A DNA stretch of 31,222 nt from Stentor coeruleus (taxonomy: Eukaryota > Ciliophora > Heterotrichea > Heterotrichida > Stentoridae), in the NCBI GenBank assembly GCA_001970955.1, contig MPUH01000871.1:1-31222 (forward strand), written 5' to 3'. Shown here piece by piece: positions 1 through 9,806 of the stretch; the first letter of the stretch is position 1, and each line of letters begins with the position of its first letter. Made by a program: the position numbers and the translations under genes. The notes under the pieces were generated by a model. The model searched no databases and was not told the origin of the DNA. It worked only from the letters and a program-made list of their open reading frames with translations.

Positions 1-150
1 GTTGTTGGGATTTTTAGGCATTCCTTTTTGACCTTTGTCAGATCGAGGTTTACTTGTCCTACTATCTCTTTCTTTAGGATATTTCTTTATTTCATCATCT
101 ACTGTGTATGGTGGCGGTATGGAGGCTGCCCCGGTGCTTAACAAAGACAT
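1..150 (-). CDS. 5' end of an unidentified protein gene (partial, runs off the left edge)
   Basis: An open frame starts with ATG at 150 and runs off the window at position 1, giving exactly 50 codons. The product begins MSLLSTGAASIPPPYTVDD and then becomes strongly charged and basic (Lys, Arg, Asp, Pro). The stretch is richer in GC than the AT-rich DNA to its right, and an in-frame TAA lies a short way upstream of the ATG with no other in-frame ATG between, which supports this start. I do not recognise the family, and 50 residues show no domain. It could be a disordered N-terminus of a larger protein. Confidence is moderate because only composition and frame support it. Confidence 0.55.
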   Translation of the reverse strand, partial: MSLLSTGAASIPPPYTVDDEIKKYPKERDSRTSKPRSDKGQKGMPKNPNN

Positions 151-1378
151 TCGAAAACTGCTTGCATATTCCTTAAAAATTTAAGATATTCTGGTAGAGC
201 ACTCCGCAACGAAATAACTTTAGCATAATAAATTTCTTGACCATTTTTTAGTTTAAAGGTTTTGCAACCTGTATCAATGCATACACTTGTTCTCCCTGAA
301 ACTTCTCATCAACATAAATAAAATTGTATTATCATTAAGGTCTTTATACTATCTTCCTGCTTCGAAATGATCCTGATATAGAGTTTATTTTGATTTTGGA
401 ATATGGAAAATTACTTTTCGATTAGAATATGCTATTTTGTAGGTAGGCATTGAGACTAAATTGTATTTTAAAATATTTTTCTGTAGCATAGATAGCTTCA
501 GTATGCTAAAAACTGATAATTTAGTAATTATTGAGAAAACTTATTTGTAAATATGCTTCATAGTGTGAGNAAAAACTGATAATTTAGTAATTATTGAGAA
601 AACTTATTTGTAAATATGCTTCATAGTGTGAGTATTTAACGCTTGTTGCATAAAATTCCCCACAGACTTAGCTGACGAAAATAAAATTATCTTGGCTTTC
701 GCTAATTTATATTTTCCTAATAGACCCTTCAAAAATATTAACCGTATTACAGGCTTCAATTTCTCTGACTTGATTATCTTTACAATTATTCTTAAATTTT
801 AAAGTGCTTTGAAGAATGCTTTTCAATCAAAAACTGTAAAGCATTTTAAAATAAAATTCATCTCTGATATAAGTTTCTAGAATGCCTTCCATTTATATGC
901 ATAAAAAAATATGTTTATAATAATTATTCCATGATGAACCTTAATGCCGATCATGAGGTATTTACCATCTTTCGTCTGAATATATTCCTTTATAGTCAAG
1001 CATAAAACAATAATATCTGAAGTGGGTCAGCTTAATCTTAAAAAATATTATCTTTATGGATTTCAGACATTCTTAATCAAAGCTAGGTTTTTTTTACTAT
1101 AAGAATTATATCTAGTTGATTACTGCTTGCCTGCGAAAATCTAAAACTGGCTTCTATTTCAAATACATCACTGAGTTTTATCCTTCTCGGAGCCATAAGA
1201 CTTAAAACCTTAAAAAGAATAGTTATTCCTGAGAAAAAGAATTCCTAGATACACAACAAAGGATGTCAAACAGAAACACGCACTTTCTAAACCATTCTAA
1301 TATGAAGAAACAAAAGAGAAAACCGAGAGAACAAGAATTGTAAGAAGAAAGGTAAAAAGAATTTCAGTCTTGAATTAA
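151..1378. other. Intergenic region with an unmerged contig overlap
   Basis: No convincing gene is visible. The left end should hold the promoter of the minus-strand gene that starts at 150. The only structure is the duplicated 62-bp segment around the N at 570. A minus-strand stretch without stops (604-798) exists, but it is Lys/Ile/Leu-rich as expected by chance in AT-rich DNA, and it crosses the duplicated segment. Confidence 0.5.
508..632. repeat. 62-bp direct duplication flanking N570 (unmerged contig ends)
   Basis: Positions 508-569 and 571-632 are identical as far as I can see, separated only by the single N at 570. This is how an unmerged overlap between two contig ends looks. It should probably be read as one copy. 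Confidence 0.9.
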
Positions 1379-2345
1379 AGACGAGGACTAACATTGAAGA
1401 AAAGGAAGACATACCCATTGTCCAGCTCGAAAATAAACAACCTACTCAGGTAGTACAAATATGAGCTTCAGAACTCAGAGGAGACATAGTTTTCATGGGA
1501 GAAACAACCTCTCCCAATCAGCATTCATGGCTATAAGCACTTCCAAAAGTTAGTGGAATTTGTAGTCTTAGACAAATATAAGGATGGCAAAATTAAGGCA
1601 CATTTCATGCGAGCAGTTCGGCTTCAAGCCAAAAGTATCTGCTCTAGACAAGGTGGAGGCCATGATGCAACAAGTTAATCATTGTAGAAAAGAAAGCGGA
1701 CAAATTTTCTACTCTTTTGTAACCTCCAGAAAGCTTTCGACTCTATAAGACGCGACGATCTTTAATAAATAAATAATGAGCAAGAGAGGCATACCCCAAG
1801 AATTAGTGCAAGCGACCAAGTTTCTCAATACAAATCAGACAATGAAAATAGAGAATCTGATGATGCCTTGGATTCCCATGTAAAAGGAGTGAGAGAGATC
1901 TCCTCACTTCCAAATTATCCTACTATAAGAAGCGATTACAAAAATTAATAATGAAGAACGCTTATAGGTAGCGGATTCTCTCTTTCCAAAACCGAAATCA
2001 AAGATTTAAAAGAATATCTTAACGGATGAACCCTAGTCACTAAAGTTACTTCCTTGCTGAGATAGAAAATCCCCTTATAGAAATAACAGACTGGAAATCA
2101 ATATAGATCGCTGAGATCACATATCTGATCATACTGAAAAATAATCAGAGATAAAACTCCAAATATTAGCCAAAACAAATGTGGAGGATGATTCCTAAGA
2201 GAAGAAGATTTCCAGGGTTGTAAGCTACACTAACAAACGATAGTAGTATCTATCCACTGTATCAAACCAAAAAGCATTTAGAACCAAATGCCCAGTTTGC
2301 TAAGAACACCATAAGAACTTCAAAATGCACCTAAATCAACCTGGG
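1379..2345 (+). mobile_element. Decayed reverse-transcriptase remnant, probably of a non-LTR (LINE-type) retrotransposon
   Basis: No frame stays open, but successive plus-strand frames spell reverse-transcriptase pieces in the right order. From 1611: EQFGFKPKVSALDKVEAMMQ, like the stretch ahead of the first catalytic Asp (family pattern QxGFRxxxST). From 1721: NLQKAFDSIRRDDL, matching motif A ([VD]xxKAFDSVxxxxL). From 1776: MSKRGIPQELVQATKFL, matching the following RT helix. Near 1886: GVRE, like the start of GVRQGxxLSP. About 1985-2024: SKTEIKDLKEYLNG, like the sequence just after the YADD box. Around 2107-2153 there is a TYL motif like the usual YLG. Frames shift between pieces, stops interrupt them, the YADD box is not intact, and the palm segment before it is too short. 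The element is therefore dead. The ends are not visible: I see no target-site duplication or poly-A tail. A group II intron-type RT is less likely from motif A and its surroundings. Confidence 0.62.
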
Positions 2346-3672
2346 TTCTTTGAGAAGAATAAGATAAAAACAAGACTTGCATCCATTATCTTGACACTAA
2401 AGAAAAGGAACAGCAATGATTTCTTCACTTAAGTAAAGAGCTACCATAGCATTAACTAATCCTCCATCATTTGGAGATTTTGTCATTTCATCATACAGCC
2501 TGAATTAATTCATATTTAATCGGAAAACTTTGAAAATTATTTATTTTATTATTGATTTTGCTAGCAGAAAATATTACAGATTTGCTTCTTATTTAATGAT
2601 GGGCTAGGGTGTAAAAATTATCAAAAAAATGAGACTCTAAATAAAAAAGAATTTGAAAATAAAGGATCGCTAAGAACTATTGATTTATCATCAGAAACGA
2701 ATGCTTAGAAGTTACTGAAAACTTAATGATGCTCAGTGTCAGTGCATTTAATTTATAGCCTTTGAGATTCGTTATTAAAAGAAGTTAGTCAACAACAAGA
2801 AACATCTTCCGATGAAAATTTGAAAAAGAATTAAATCAAATAAAACTCAATCAGAGTAAAAGAGCAGATACACTCAACACATGCACCAAAGACTTAATAA
2901 AGTAAAGGTATCCACAAGTTTAAGTGTTCGAACAATGGCTATTTTTTTTTAATTGGAAAAAAATCAGCTTAGTTGATAAAAAAAACTAGAAATTTGTTGG
3001 GTGTCATCAATCCAGGTTAAAAGGGAACAATAAATTCAATTTGGGCAGATCCAAGAGGTAAAAATAGAATCTATCTAAACTGCACAAATGGGAAAGACTC
3101 ATACTATCTGAAATGGTACCTACCCGTATGATTACATTTAATTAAAATTTTCTAAAAATGAGTATTTGATAAAATTGATACCATTTAGCTTTACATTTTC
3201 TGTTGATTAAGCTTTTAATAGTTTATATTAAATTCCATAATGACTATAATTCATTTTATTTTATAATTTAAATATAAAATACAAAGCAATAATTTCTGCA
3301 ACTATATTTTATTTACCAAAATGTTATGGCCTATTGAGTGTATAAAACCTTGAAAATAATTTCATGATTAAGACAATACTTATAAACAAACTATAATTAG
3401 ATATACCTATGTATAATCTTTAATATAAATTATCTCATAGTTCAGATAAAGTTACTATGAATTCTTTGCATTATTCCTTTATCAATTTAACAAACAAAAA
3501 ATCAAGACATTGATTAATCAACCTTTTTATATCTTGCAAAAAATCTTAAATTAATTATTCTACTATTACGCAAACAAAAAAATAAAATTTTCCTATTATT
3601 TCAATTTCAGAATAAATTTGTTTATCTTCTCATACATTTTATAAGCTCTTATCATTACTATTATCAATATAT
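2346..3672. other. Intergenic AT-rich region upstream of the CK1-like kinase
   Basis: Apart from the decayed fragment at 2982-3131 listed separately, I see no gene. The last several hundred bases (about 3140-3672) are very AT-rich and should include the promoter of the kinase starting at 3673. A short coding-like stretch near 2820-2900 is broken by stops and may belong to the same decayed material. Confidence 0.45.
2982..3131 (+). pseudogene. Decayed coding fragment of unknown origin
   Basis: One frame reads NLLGVINPG, meets a TAA at 3018-3020, and continues in the same frame for 36 codons (KGTINSIWADPRGKNRIYLN and onward) to a TGA at 3129. The composition (Trp, Asp, Pro, Gly, Cys) is like real protein and unlike random AT-rich translation. 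The pattern of an aromatic residue, an acidic-Pro-x-Gly turn and later a Tyr-Tyr-Leu faintly recalls a beta-propeller blade such as in Vps18-type proteins. That is only a guess. It could also be a distal part of the retroelement remnant upstream. Confidence 0.35.
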
Positions 3673-4632
3673 ATGGCAAATTTGCAAGGATTAATTGTTG
3701 CAGGTAAGTATCAACTTGAAAAGAAAATCGGTAAAGGTAGTTTTGGTGAGATCTACCAAGCAGTAAACTTGACAAATGGATCCAAATTCGGTATTAAATC
3801 TGAACTTATAGATTGCGAATATCCACAACTAGTCTATGAAAGTCGTATCTATGACTCACTAAGAGGAGGGCCTGGAATACCTTATTTATATTGGTTTGGG
3901 TCAGAATCTGATTACAGATTCTTAGTAATGGACTTACTTGGGCCATCTCTAGAAGCTCTTTTCGATAGTTGCAAAAGAGCATTTTCTTTAAAAACAGTTC
4001 TCATTATGACAGAACAAATGATTTCAAGAATCGAGTATCTTCATAGTCAGCATTATATACACAGAGATATCAAACCAGAAAATTTTGTCATAGGCACTGA
4101 AAACCGTAAGAATTTCATCTATATTATAGACTATGGACTGTGCAAAAAATATATGAATTGGAGGACTGGTGAACATATTCCTTACATAGAAGGGAAATCT
4201 TTAACAGGTACTGCAAGATATGCTTCTATTAATACACATATAGGTATTGAGCAGAGTAGAAGGGATGATTTAGAAGGTCTTGCTTATGTCCTTATTTATT
4301 TTCTCAAAGGAAAACTTCCTTGGCAAGATATTAATTTACAAGACAAAGCGGATAGATATGAAGCTATTAAGAATTTGAAAATAACAACTTCAGTTTCTGA
4401 ATTATGTCAGGGAATTCCAGTCGAGTTTTCAGCTTTAGTCAACTATTCTAAAAGCTTACAATTTGAAGAAACCCCTGATTATACTTATCTTAAAAGGTTA
4501 TTTCAAAACCTCATGTTCAAATTAAAATTTGAGAATGACTATGTTTATGATTGGACTTTATTATCAGATTCTAATGAAAATATTACAAATTCAAAAAGCC
4601 CTAAAAAACGTAATAATAATAACAATAATTAG
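3673..4632 (+). CDS. Casein kinase 1 (CK1)-like Ser/Thr protein kinase
   Basis: A 319-residue protein that is nearly all kinase domain (about 13-290). The Gly-rich loop is IGKGSFGEIY (19-28), the ATP-binding Lys is K42 in FGIK, the catalytic loop is HRDIKPEN (130-137), and the metal-binding motif is DYG (153-155) instead of DFG. The string GTARYASINTH followed by QSRRDDLE is diagnostic of the CK1 family, replacing the APE motif of other kinases. CK1 enzymes phosphorylate acidic or primed substrates and are constitutively active; ciliates carry many paralogues. The C-terminal tail is short and ends in a run of Asn encoded by AAT/AAC triplets, so a paralogue cannot be named. The TAG stop lies at the end of that triplet run, and the same frame stays open for 65 codons beyond it (separate entry). 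Confidence 0.93.
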   Translation: MANLQGLIVAGKYQLEKKIGKGSFGEIYQAVNLTNGSKFGIKSELIDCEYPQLVYESRIYDSLRGGPGIPYLYWFGSESDYRFLVMDLLGPSLEALFDSCKRAFSLKTVLIMTEQMISRIEYLHSQHYIHRDIKPENFVIGTENRKNFIYIIDYGLCKKYMNWRTGEHIPYIEGKSLTGTARYASINTHIGIEQSRRDDLEGLAYVLIYFLKGKLPWQDINLQDKADRYEAIKNLKITTSVSELCQGIPVEFSALVNYSKSLQFEETPDYTYLKRLFQNLMFKLKFENDYVYDWTLLSDSNENITNSKSPKKRNNNNNN

Positions 4633-4827
4633 AATGGGTTTTGCCAGACTTGTCTTGTTGAGCACTCCACTTTTTACCAATATCAAGGCACAAGCGAATT
4701 TAATATACTCAATAAGAAACTACAACATAAGATTTTTAATTGGTTAAAAGAAATAAGAGTCACTGATAATATAAGAAAAATTACTGAAACAATATCACTA
4801 TACAAAAAAAAAGTGTTATACAAAAAA
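4633..4827 (+). other. In-frame open extension behind the CK1-like kinase stop codon
   Basis: Directly after the TAG at 4630-4632 the same frame is open for 65 codons, ending at a TAG reading at 4825-4827. It is richer in GC than ordinary intergenic DNA here and includes a Cys-x-x-Cys pair near its start. It may be former coding sequence cut off by the TAG, a read-through extension, or chance. A GTAA...TTAG stretch of 23 nt (4610-4632) covers the stop codon, but splicing it would shift the frame into a TGA about 11 codons later. Confidence 0.25.
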
Positions 4828-5001
4828 TAGCTTAATAATTTAATATATAATGAATAAACTTATAAAATAGAAGAATGTTAGATGAATACTANGCTGAAAC
4901 AATATCACTATACAAAAAAAAAGTGTTATACAAAAACTAGCTTAATAATTTAATATATAATGAATAAACTTATAAAATAGAAGAATGTTAGATGAATACT
5001 A
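4784..5001. repeat. 108-bp direct duplication flanking N4892 (unmerged contig ends)
   Basis: Positions 4784-4891 and 4894-5001 match with one difference (A at 4827, C at 4937); 4892 is N. The right copy reaches into the stop codon of the NEK-like kinase (4999-5001), so the gene itself is not disturbed. The single difference suggests two alleles or a read error in an overlap that was not merged. Confidence 0.88.
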
Positions 5002-6684
5002 TCCAAGATTAATACTATCACTTTCACCTTCCATGAATATAAGAGTATGGATAAGTGGAAGGTATTGCTTTGCATGTTCGACTGTCATCACACCTTTAAT
5101 TCGCTGGTAAATATTTTCATAGTCCCATTTAGCTTCACTATCACCTATAAAATGTTTGAGTAAGTTGTATGATGTGACAAAAGCATCAATACCAAGTTTA
5201 TCTTCAAGAAATAATCTAAGAAGTTCCATTCTTGTATGTGTAGATCTATCTAACACTTCTATTTGGTTAACACTTGGAGTTTCATTAACTAAGTGAGATT
5301 GAGAGGTTTCATTTACTGAGCGAATTTGAGGGGATTCTGGGATATTTTTGATCACATCTTCTTTTACAATCATTTCATCTGTATCTACAGAATACGTAAA
5401 AAGATCAGATTCATCTAAGACTTCATTATCATTGCAAGCTTCTTGTAGCTTTTCTATAAGTTTTTCTTGTTCTTTAAGTGTGCCAATCCATTGAACATTA
5501 GTAGCTCCTCCTTGTTTTTGCTTTTTCTTCGACTTAATATCTTCAATCATTTTAAGTCGATCTTCTTCTCTTTTCTTAGCTTTTTCTTCTCTGGCTTTAT
5601 CTTTTTCTTCTTTAGTTAAGGTTTTTTCTTTGATTTTCTTTGTCTTATCTTTTTTTTTAGACTTTTCTAATGTTTTTGTCTTAGGCTTTAACTTTGATTC
5701 TTCTAAAACTTTAGCTTTTTCCTCAGGAACTTTTGGTTTTTCATCAGCAACCTTAGACTTTTCTTCAACAACTCTTACCCTATCCCCAGCCATTCTTCCT
5801 TGAGGTCTATCATCCTCATGTTCTACAAATTGTTGATTATGCAATATTGTATGTGAAAATTCCTTCTGTTTAATAGATTCAGTCAATAAATTCTGTATTC
5901 TCTTATTCACAAATGGCATTTTAAGTATCTGACTTATCGAAGGGCGTTTATTTGGATCAATAGAAAGCATTTGTGAGACTAAGCTTTTGAGATCCCGTGA
6001 AAAGTGTGGAGGTAACGGAGGATAAGCTCCTCTAACAATTTTCAAAGCCAAAAAATGAAAGCTCGACGCATCAAAAGGTGGCTTTAAAGTACACAGTTCA
6101 TACAAAAGCACTCCAAGTGACCAAACGTCACTTTTAAAATTATAAGGTTTATTATCAACAATTTCTGGAGACAAATAGTATGGTGTTCCAACCATAGTCT
6201 TAGCATTATCTATTGTACTTGTCAAGACCTTAGCAATACCAAAATCCCCAAGTTTAACTATTCCATTTTGCATTAAAAACACATTCTGAGCCTTAATATC
6301 TCTATGAAGTATTTTCCTATCATGAACGTGTTTTAAAGATAAGCAAAGCTGGACAAATATATGGAGAACTGTTGCTTCTGAGAAAAATTTACCCTTTTGG
6401 GCTTTGATCTTCGCGGCTAAGTCACCTCCATCTGCATAGTCCATGACTATGTTTAATTTGCCATTAGTTGTTGTGTATACATCACGAAAATGTATGATGT
6501 TTGGATGATCGAATGCTGCCATGACTTTCACTTCGCGATATGCTTCTTTTTTTTCTTCCAGGCTCATTGTGGAGATATCGATTTGCTTTACAACTACTTT
6601 TACGTTAGATTGGGGGTCAATACAAAGGTAACATTTACCGAATGCCCCTGAACCAAGGAGCTGGATTTCTTGAAGTTCTTCCAT
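4999..6684 (-). CDS. NEK (NIMA-related) Ser/Thr protein kinase with a charged C-terminal tail
   Basis: A 561-residue protein. The N-terminal kinase domain (about 5-260) has the Gly-rich loop GSGAFGKCY (11-19), ATP-binding Lys K33, HRDIKAQN (127-134), DFG (147-149) and GTPYYLSPE (166-174). GTPYYLSPE together with HRDIKAQNVFL is typical of the NEK family. About residues 300-400 are Lys/Glu-rich and probably helical or coiled coil, followed by an acidic region and a last folded-looking stretch (about 495-550). NEKs act at basal bodies, cilia and in the cell cycle, and the family is greatly expanded in ciliates. That role is inferred from the family. The start is the first ATG, just ahead of the kinase domain. 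No intron is needed. Confidence 0.92.
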   Translation of the reverse strand: MEELQEIQLLGSGAFGKCYLCIDPQSNVKVVVKQIDISTMSLEEKKEAYREVKVMAAFDHPNIIHFRDVYTTTNGKLNIVMDYADGGDLAAKIKAQKGKFFSEATVLHIFVQLCLSLKHVHDRKILHRDIKAQNVFLMQNGIVKLGDFGIAKVLTSTIDNAKTMVGTPYYLSPEIVDNKPYNFKSDVWSLGVLLYELCTLKPPFDASSFHFLALKIVRGAYPPLPPHFSRDLKSLVSQMLSIDPNKRPSISQILKMPFVNKRIQNLLTESIKQKEFSHTILHNQQFVEHEDDRPQGRMAGDRVRVVEEKSKVADEKPKVPEEKAKVLEESKLKPKTKTLEKSKKKDKTKKIKEKTLTKEEKDKAREEKAKKREEDRLKMIEDIKSKKKQKQGGATNVQWIGTLKEQEKLIEKLQEACNDNEVLDESDLFTYSVDTDEMIVKEDVIKNIPESPQIRSVNETSQSHLVNETPSVNQIEVLDRSTHTRMELLRLFLEDKLGIDAFVTSYNLLKHFIGDSEAKWDYENIYQRIKGVMTVEHAKQYLPLIHTLIFMEGESDSINLG

Positions 6685-7224
6685 AAATTTTTAATAGTGG
6701 ATTATAGTATGAAGGCATATAAAATAGATGAATATAGTTTAATTATAGTTTGATAGAGAGTTTAGAAGAGGAAAATGTGCATTTTTAACATAGGAGTATA
6801 TGAATATTGGATGGTTATTATTGGTATTTTTGTTTTATGCTAAAATTTTACTTGGATTTAGAAGGATGTAAAATTATTTAGAAAACAAGAAAATATTGTA
6901 GGTAATATTGCAGGCCATGGTGTTTTTAACAGAGAACTGATTGTGCTAATCGATGCATTTAAACATTTTTTAATTATAGTTTTATAGACGTGCTTTATAG
7001 TCTCTAAATTAAAAGAAACTTAATATTTTACCACATGAGTTTTCAATATTGTCAGCAAAAAGTTCATACCTTCAGTATATTTTTTTGAGTCTTTTGCCAT
7101 ATATATAAACCTATATAAATAATCTAAGAACTAAAATCATCTTATATTTGATATACACCTCTTGGTTTAAGTTGCTCTTTTGTTAAACATATATTTACAG
7201 TTTTATTAAATAACATCGAATTTT
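6685..7224. other. Intergenic region between two minus-strand kinase genes
   Basis: It should hold the promoter of the NEK-like gene and the 3' end of the SNF1-like gene. On the plus strand an open stretch of about 35 codons (roughly 6884-6990) has protein-like composition with a Gly-His-Gly segment, but it has no start codon and ends in a TAG. I regard it as a possible decayed fragment at best. Nothing else is visible. Confidence 0.35.
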
Positions 7225-8570
7225 TTAAGGAGAAAACAAATTTGCAGGAGGTCTAACTCTATATGATAATTCTAAATTCTTTGGGGTGTACATAAAGCTT
7301 CTATCAAAATGAGCTAATCCAGTAGTAGGTTTATAAGCTCTTCCATTCTTTTTCAAAGGAGTTTTAGGTTTTCCTTCAGGTTCTTTAGGCATAATATATT
7401 TCCGTATACGGGCATTAGTCCTAGATTGACTTCTATTTTCACTTGCTGCTTTAGGGGATATCGACTTAGCTATAATTTTTATCCTTGACGCTGGTATTGA
7501 ATCTTTTCTTATTTCTTGTTTAATTCCATGTAAACTCCGTATTCTCTGACTATTTAAAGCGCTTGGTGGTCTGGGGATTTTTTTCTTTTTGCATAATAAA
7601 CAATACAAAGTTGTAAGTGAATTTTTTATATTGTTTTCAATATCACTTAGAACTTTACTTACTTTAAATCCAAATTTTTCTATAGACTCTATAACATTAA
7701 AATCAATATCTGGTTCTTTTAAAACCTTTGGAATAGTATTTTTCATCCATGGATGGCTTCTTATCTGATCAATAGAATATCTAGTTTCCGGATTTGTATC
7801 TAGGACATGACTTAATAAGGTTTTAGCATCGTTACTTAACCACTCTGGTACTTCATAATGACCTTTGATAATTCTTTGATACAAAGATGCGGTGTTTGAA
7901 TCTTCAAATGGTAAAAACCCACAAATCATAGCATAAAGAACTATTCCACTACTCCAAATATCTACTGATAAACCATTATAAGATTTTCCTGATACCATTT
8001 CTGGAGCAGCATAACATGGACTACCACAAGGTGTATCAAGATCTTGGCCTGTAACATAAGTATTTGATAAACCGAAATCAGCTAGTTTTAAATTAAATTT
8101 GTCATCCAAAAGTAAATTCTCAGGCTTAAGGTCCCTATGAACTATTTTCAATTGATGAATATATTCAGTTGCATTTAATATTTGATGATAAAAATTTGCT
8201 GCAACACTCTCATTAAGCCTATTTCTTGCAACAATATAATCAAACAGCTCTCCATTTGTCATAAATTCTAAAACTATACATATCAGTTCATTTGTTTCGA
8301 AGACTTCATAGAGCTGAGTAATATTTTGATGTTTTAGTTTTTTCATGATCTTGATTTCTCGAGAAACTCTTTCAATATCAGAAGCATCTTTGATCTTTTT
8401 CTTCTCCAGGATTTTTATTGCAACTTTTTCACCTGTAGGAGTGTGAATTGCTAGTTTAACTTTTCCAAATGTTCCTTGGCCGATTGTTTTTGTGATATTA
8501 TATTTCCCTAGGCGGATCTGACTACGGATTCTTGGCTCGCTATGTGATCGAGACCTAATTATACTTACAT
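7225..8570 (-). CDS. SNF1/AMPK-alpha-like Ser/Thr protein kinase (two exons, start codon split by a tiny intron)
   Basis: The uninterrupted frame begins only at the inner Met at 8346, but conserved kinase sequence continues upstream. Removing a 14-nt GTAAGTATAATTAG (8555-8568) joins AT (8570-8569) to G (8554) and gives ATG, then MSRSHSEPRI and the Gly loop GQGTFGKV (26-33). The coding length is then 1332 nt, 443 residues. Further motifs are VAIK with K48, HRDLKPEN (140-147), DFG (160-162), and activation-loop T175 in LDTPCGSPCYAAPE, matching the LKB1-phosphorylated Thr of AMPK. About residues 283-325 resemble the UBA-like autoinhibitory segment of SNF1/AMPK-related kinases. The tail is basic. 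The likely role is energy or stress signalling, from family knowledge. An upstream in-frame TAA and the absence of another in-frame ATG support the split start; a one-base sequence error in a 15-nt intron is the main alternative. Confidence 0.88.
8555..8568 (-). other. 14-nt intron interrupting the start codon of the SNF1-like kinase
   Basis: On the minus strand it reads GTAAGTATAATTAG. It has the GTAAG start, TAG end, and a TA dinucleotide placing an A six bases from the 3' end, as in the five 15-nt introns of this window. It is one base shorter than those. Without removal there is no in-frame ATG for the conserved N-terminal kinase lobe. Confidence 0.6.
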
Positions 8571-9239
8571 TTTATAAAAATTATAAGGAGAGAAGAATTA
8601 TTTAAGAATAAATTTTGGAATAATATTATTTAAGCTATGCATAAAATCATTGTAGTGTTGATTAAAAGATTTTATGGATTTTGGTGATTAAGATATTTTT
8701 TATATTAAAGAAATTAACAGACTGGCTTGTTGTATTGTATAATAAATAAGTAGTTTATCATATAAATTTTCGGAATAAGATATTTTAAATAGATTACTTG
8801 AGAAGGTATTACTATGCTAATTTGAAATTATATATTTATTAGATTTTTAAGATTGAAATTATATATAAAATCTTATTGGAAAAAAATTATGATAATTTCT
8901 TGATTAAAAAGCTGAATCTGGTAAAGCCAAGTAGTATGATAACTACATACAATAAATATGCTCAATTCTTTACTAAAATTATATGTTTTATCTCATAAAA
9001 TATGAACTAAAATGTTTATTTATTTCATCAAAAAATCAATATTTCTTCATATACAAATAAATGCTATTCAGGTTAGAATTAATTTACCTCTACCTCAAAA
9101 ATAAAACTCTAATATTATCATCTTTTATCCTACCATCTAAATTTCATTGCTTTTCTATTTCTAGTCAGCAAAATAAAAATATCAGTAATAATCTTAATCC
9201 GTAAAACATCATTATAACCAAAATAGTAAATTTACTAAA
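8571..9239. other. AT-rich intergenic region
   Basis: It should contain the SNF1-like kinase promoter (left part) and the 3' flank of the gene ending at 9240. I see only AT-rich DNA with short imperfect repeats around 8823-8875 (GAAATTATATA occurs twice). No gene is visible. Confidence 0.5.
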
Positions 9240-9806
9240 TCACTCATATAATAATTTATATAGCCGTGACTTAAAGGACTTCATCATCTCATTAATAACA
9301 TCATCTTTAACACTTTCCACTTGTAAAGATTTCTTAAGTTTTTTATTCTCTTCTAAAGCCTTTTTAAGTTCTGACTCAAGCAAGAGAATTTCTTGTGACT
9401 GGTTTTCAGTGTTTGACTTTTCGGCATTGCTTTCAAAAGTGTCAAAGCTAAGAATTTTTGGCTTTTCCTGCTCACGGACATATTTCTTTTTCTTAAGTGT
9501 TCGTGGGGACTTAATTGAGATTTTGCTTGTAAATCCTTTAATGCAAGCAGCTTTTTTTATATCTTTTTGTGAGTTTGATATAGATAGGCTTGGGGAATTC
9601 AAAGAAGGTATTTGCAAGTTAATATTATGAATGAGTTTAGACTCTTGTAGGGTTAAAAACATTTTCTTACTATCTCTAGTGTCTGTAGCATCACTTCTAC
9701 TTGTCGAAGGGACTTTTTTTTTTAAAGAAGACTTTGGTAGTGAGTGATCAGAAAGGACTCTTGATAAAGGACTGATTTTTTTTTTGAGTTTTAATGTTGA
9801 GCTCAT
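9240..9806 (-). CDS. Small basic protein with a C-terminal coiled coil, family unknown
   Basis: A 188-residue protein. The first 110 residues are very rich in Lys and Ser (for example LKLKKKISPL and SSLKKKVPSTS) and probably disordered. About residues 140-165 contain a Glu/Leu/Lys heptad-like stretch (LLLESELKKALEENKKLKK) consistent with a short coiled coil. I do not recognise the family; a cytoskeletal or basal-body protein would fit, but that is a guess. The start ATG is immediately preceded by ACTAATAA, a motif found ahead of five genes here. The stop is TGA, one of only two TGA stops in the window. Confidence 0.7.
   Translation of the reverse strand: MSSTLKLKKKISPLSRVLSDHSLPKSSLKKKVPSTSRSDATDTRDSKKMFLTLQESKLIHNINLQIPSLNSPSLSISNSQKDIKKAACIKGFTSKISIKSPRTLKKKKYVREQEKPKILSFDTFESNAEKSNTENQSQEILLLESELKKALEENKKLKKSLQVESVKDDVINEMMKSFKSRLYKLLYE

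Noticed and set aside
508..632. Tandem duplication or target-site duplication of a mobile element
   Set aside because: The same pattern appears at all five Ns with different sequences, always with exactly one N between copies, and it breaks conserved genes. An assembly artefact is simpler.
604..798. Minus-strand open stretch of about 65 codons
   Set aside because: It has no good start, is dominated by Lys, Ile and Leu as expected from AT-rich DNA, and part of it lies in the duplicated segment.
4610..4632. 23-nt intron at the 3' end of the CK1-like kinase
   Set aside because: The ends fit (GTAA and TTAG) but the length differs from the uniform 15 nt elsewhere, the sequence is a plain triplet run, and splicing leads quickly to a TGA without adding conserved sequence.
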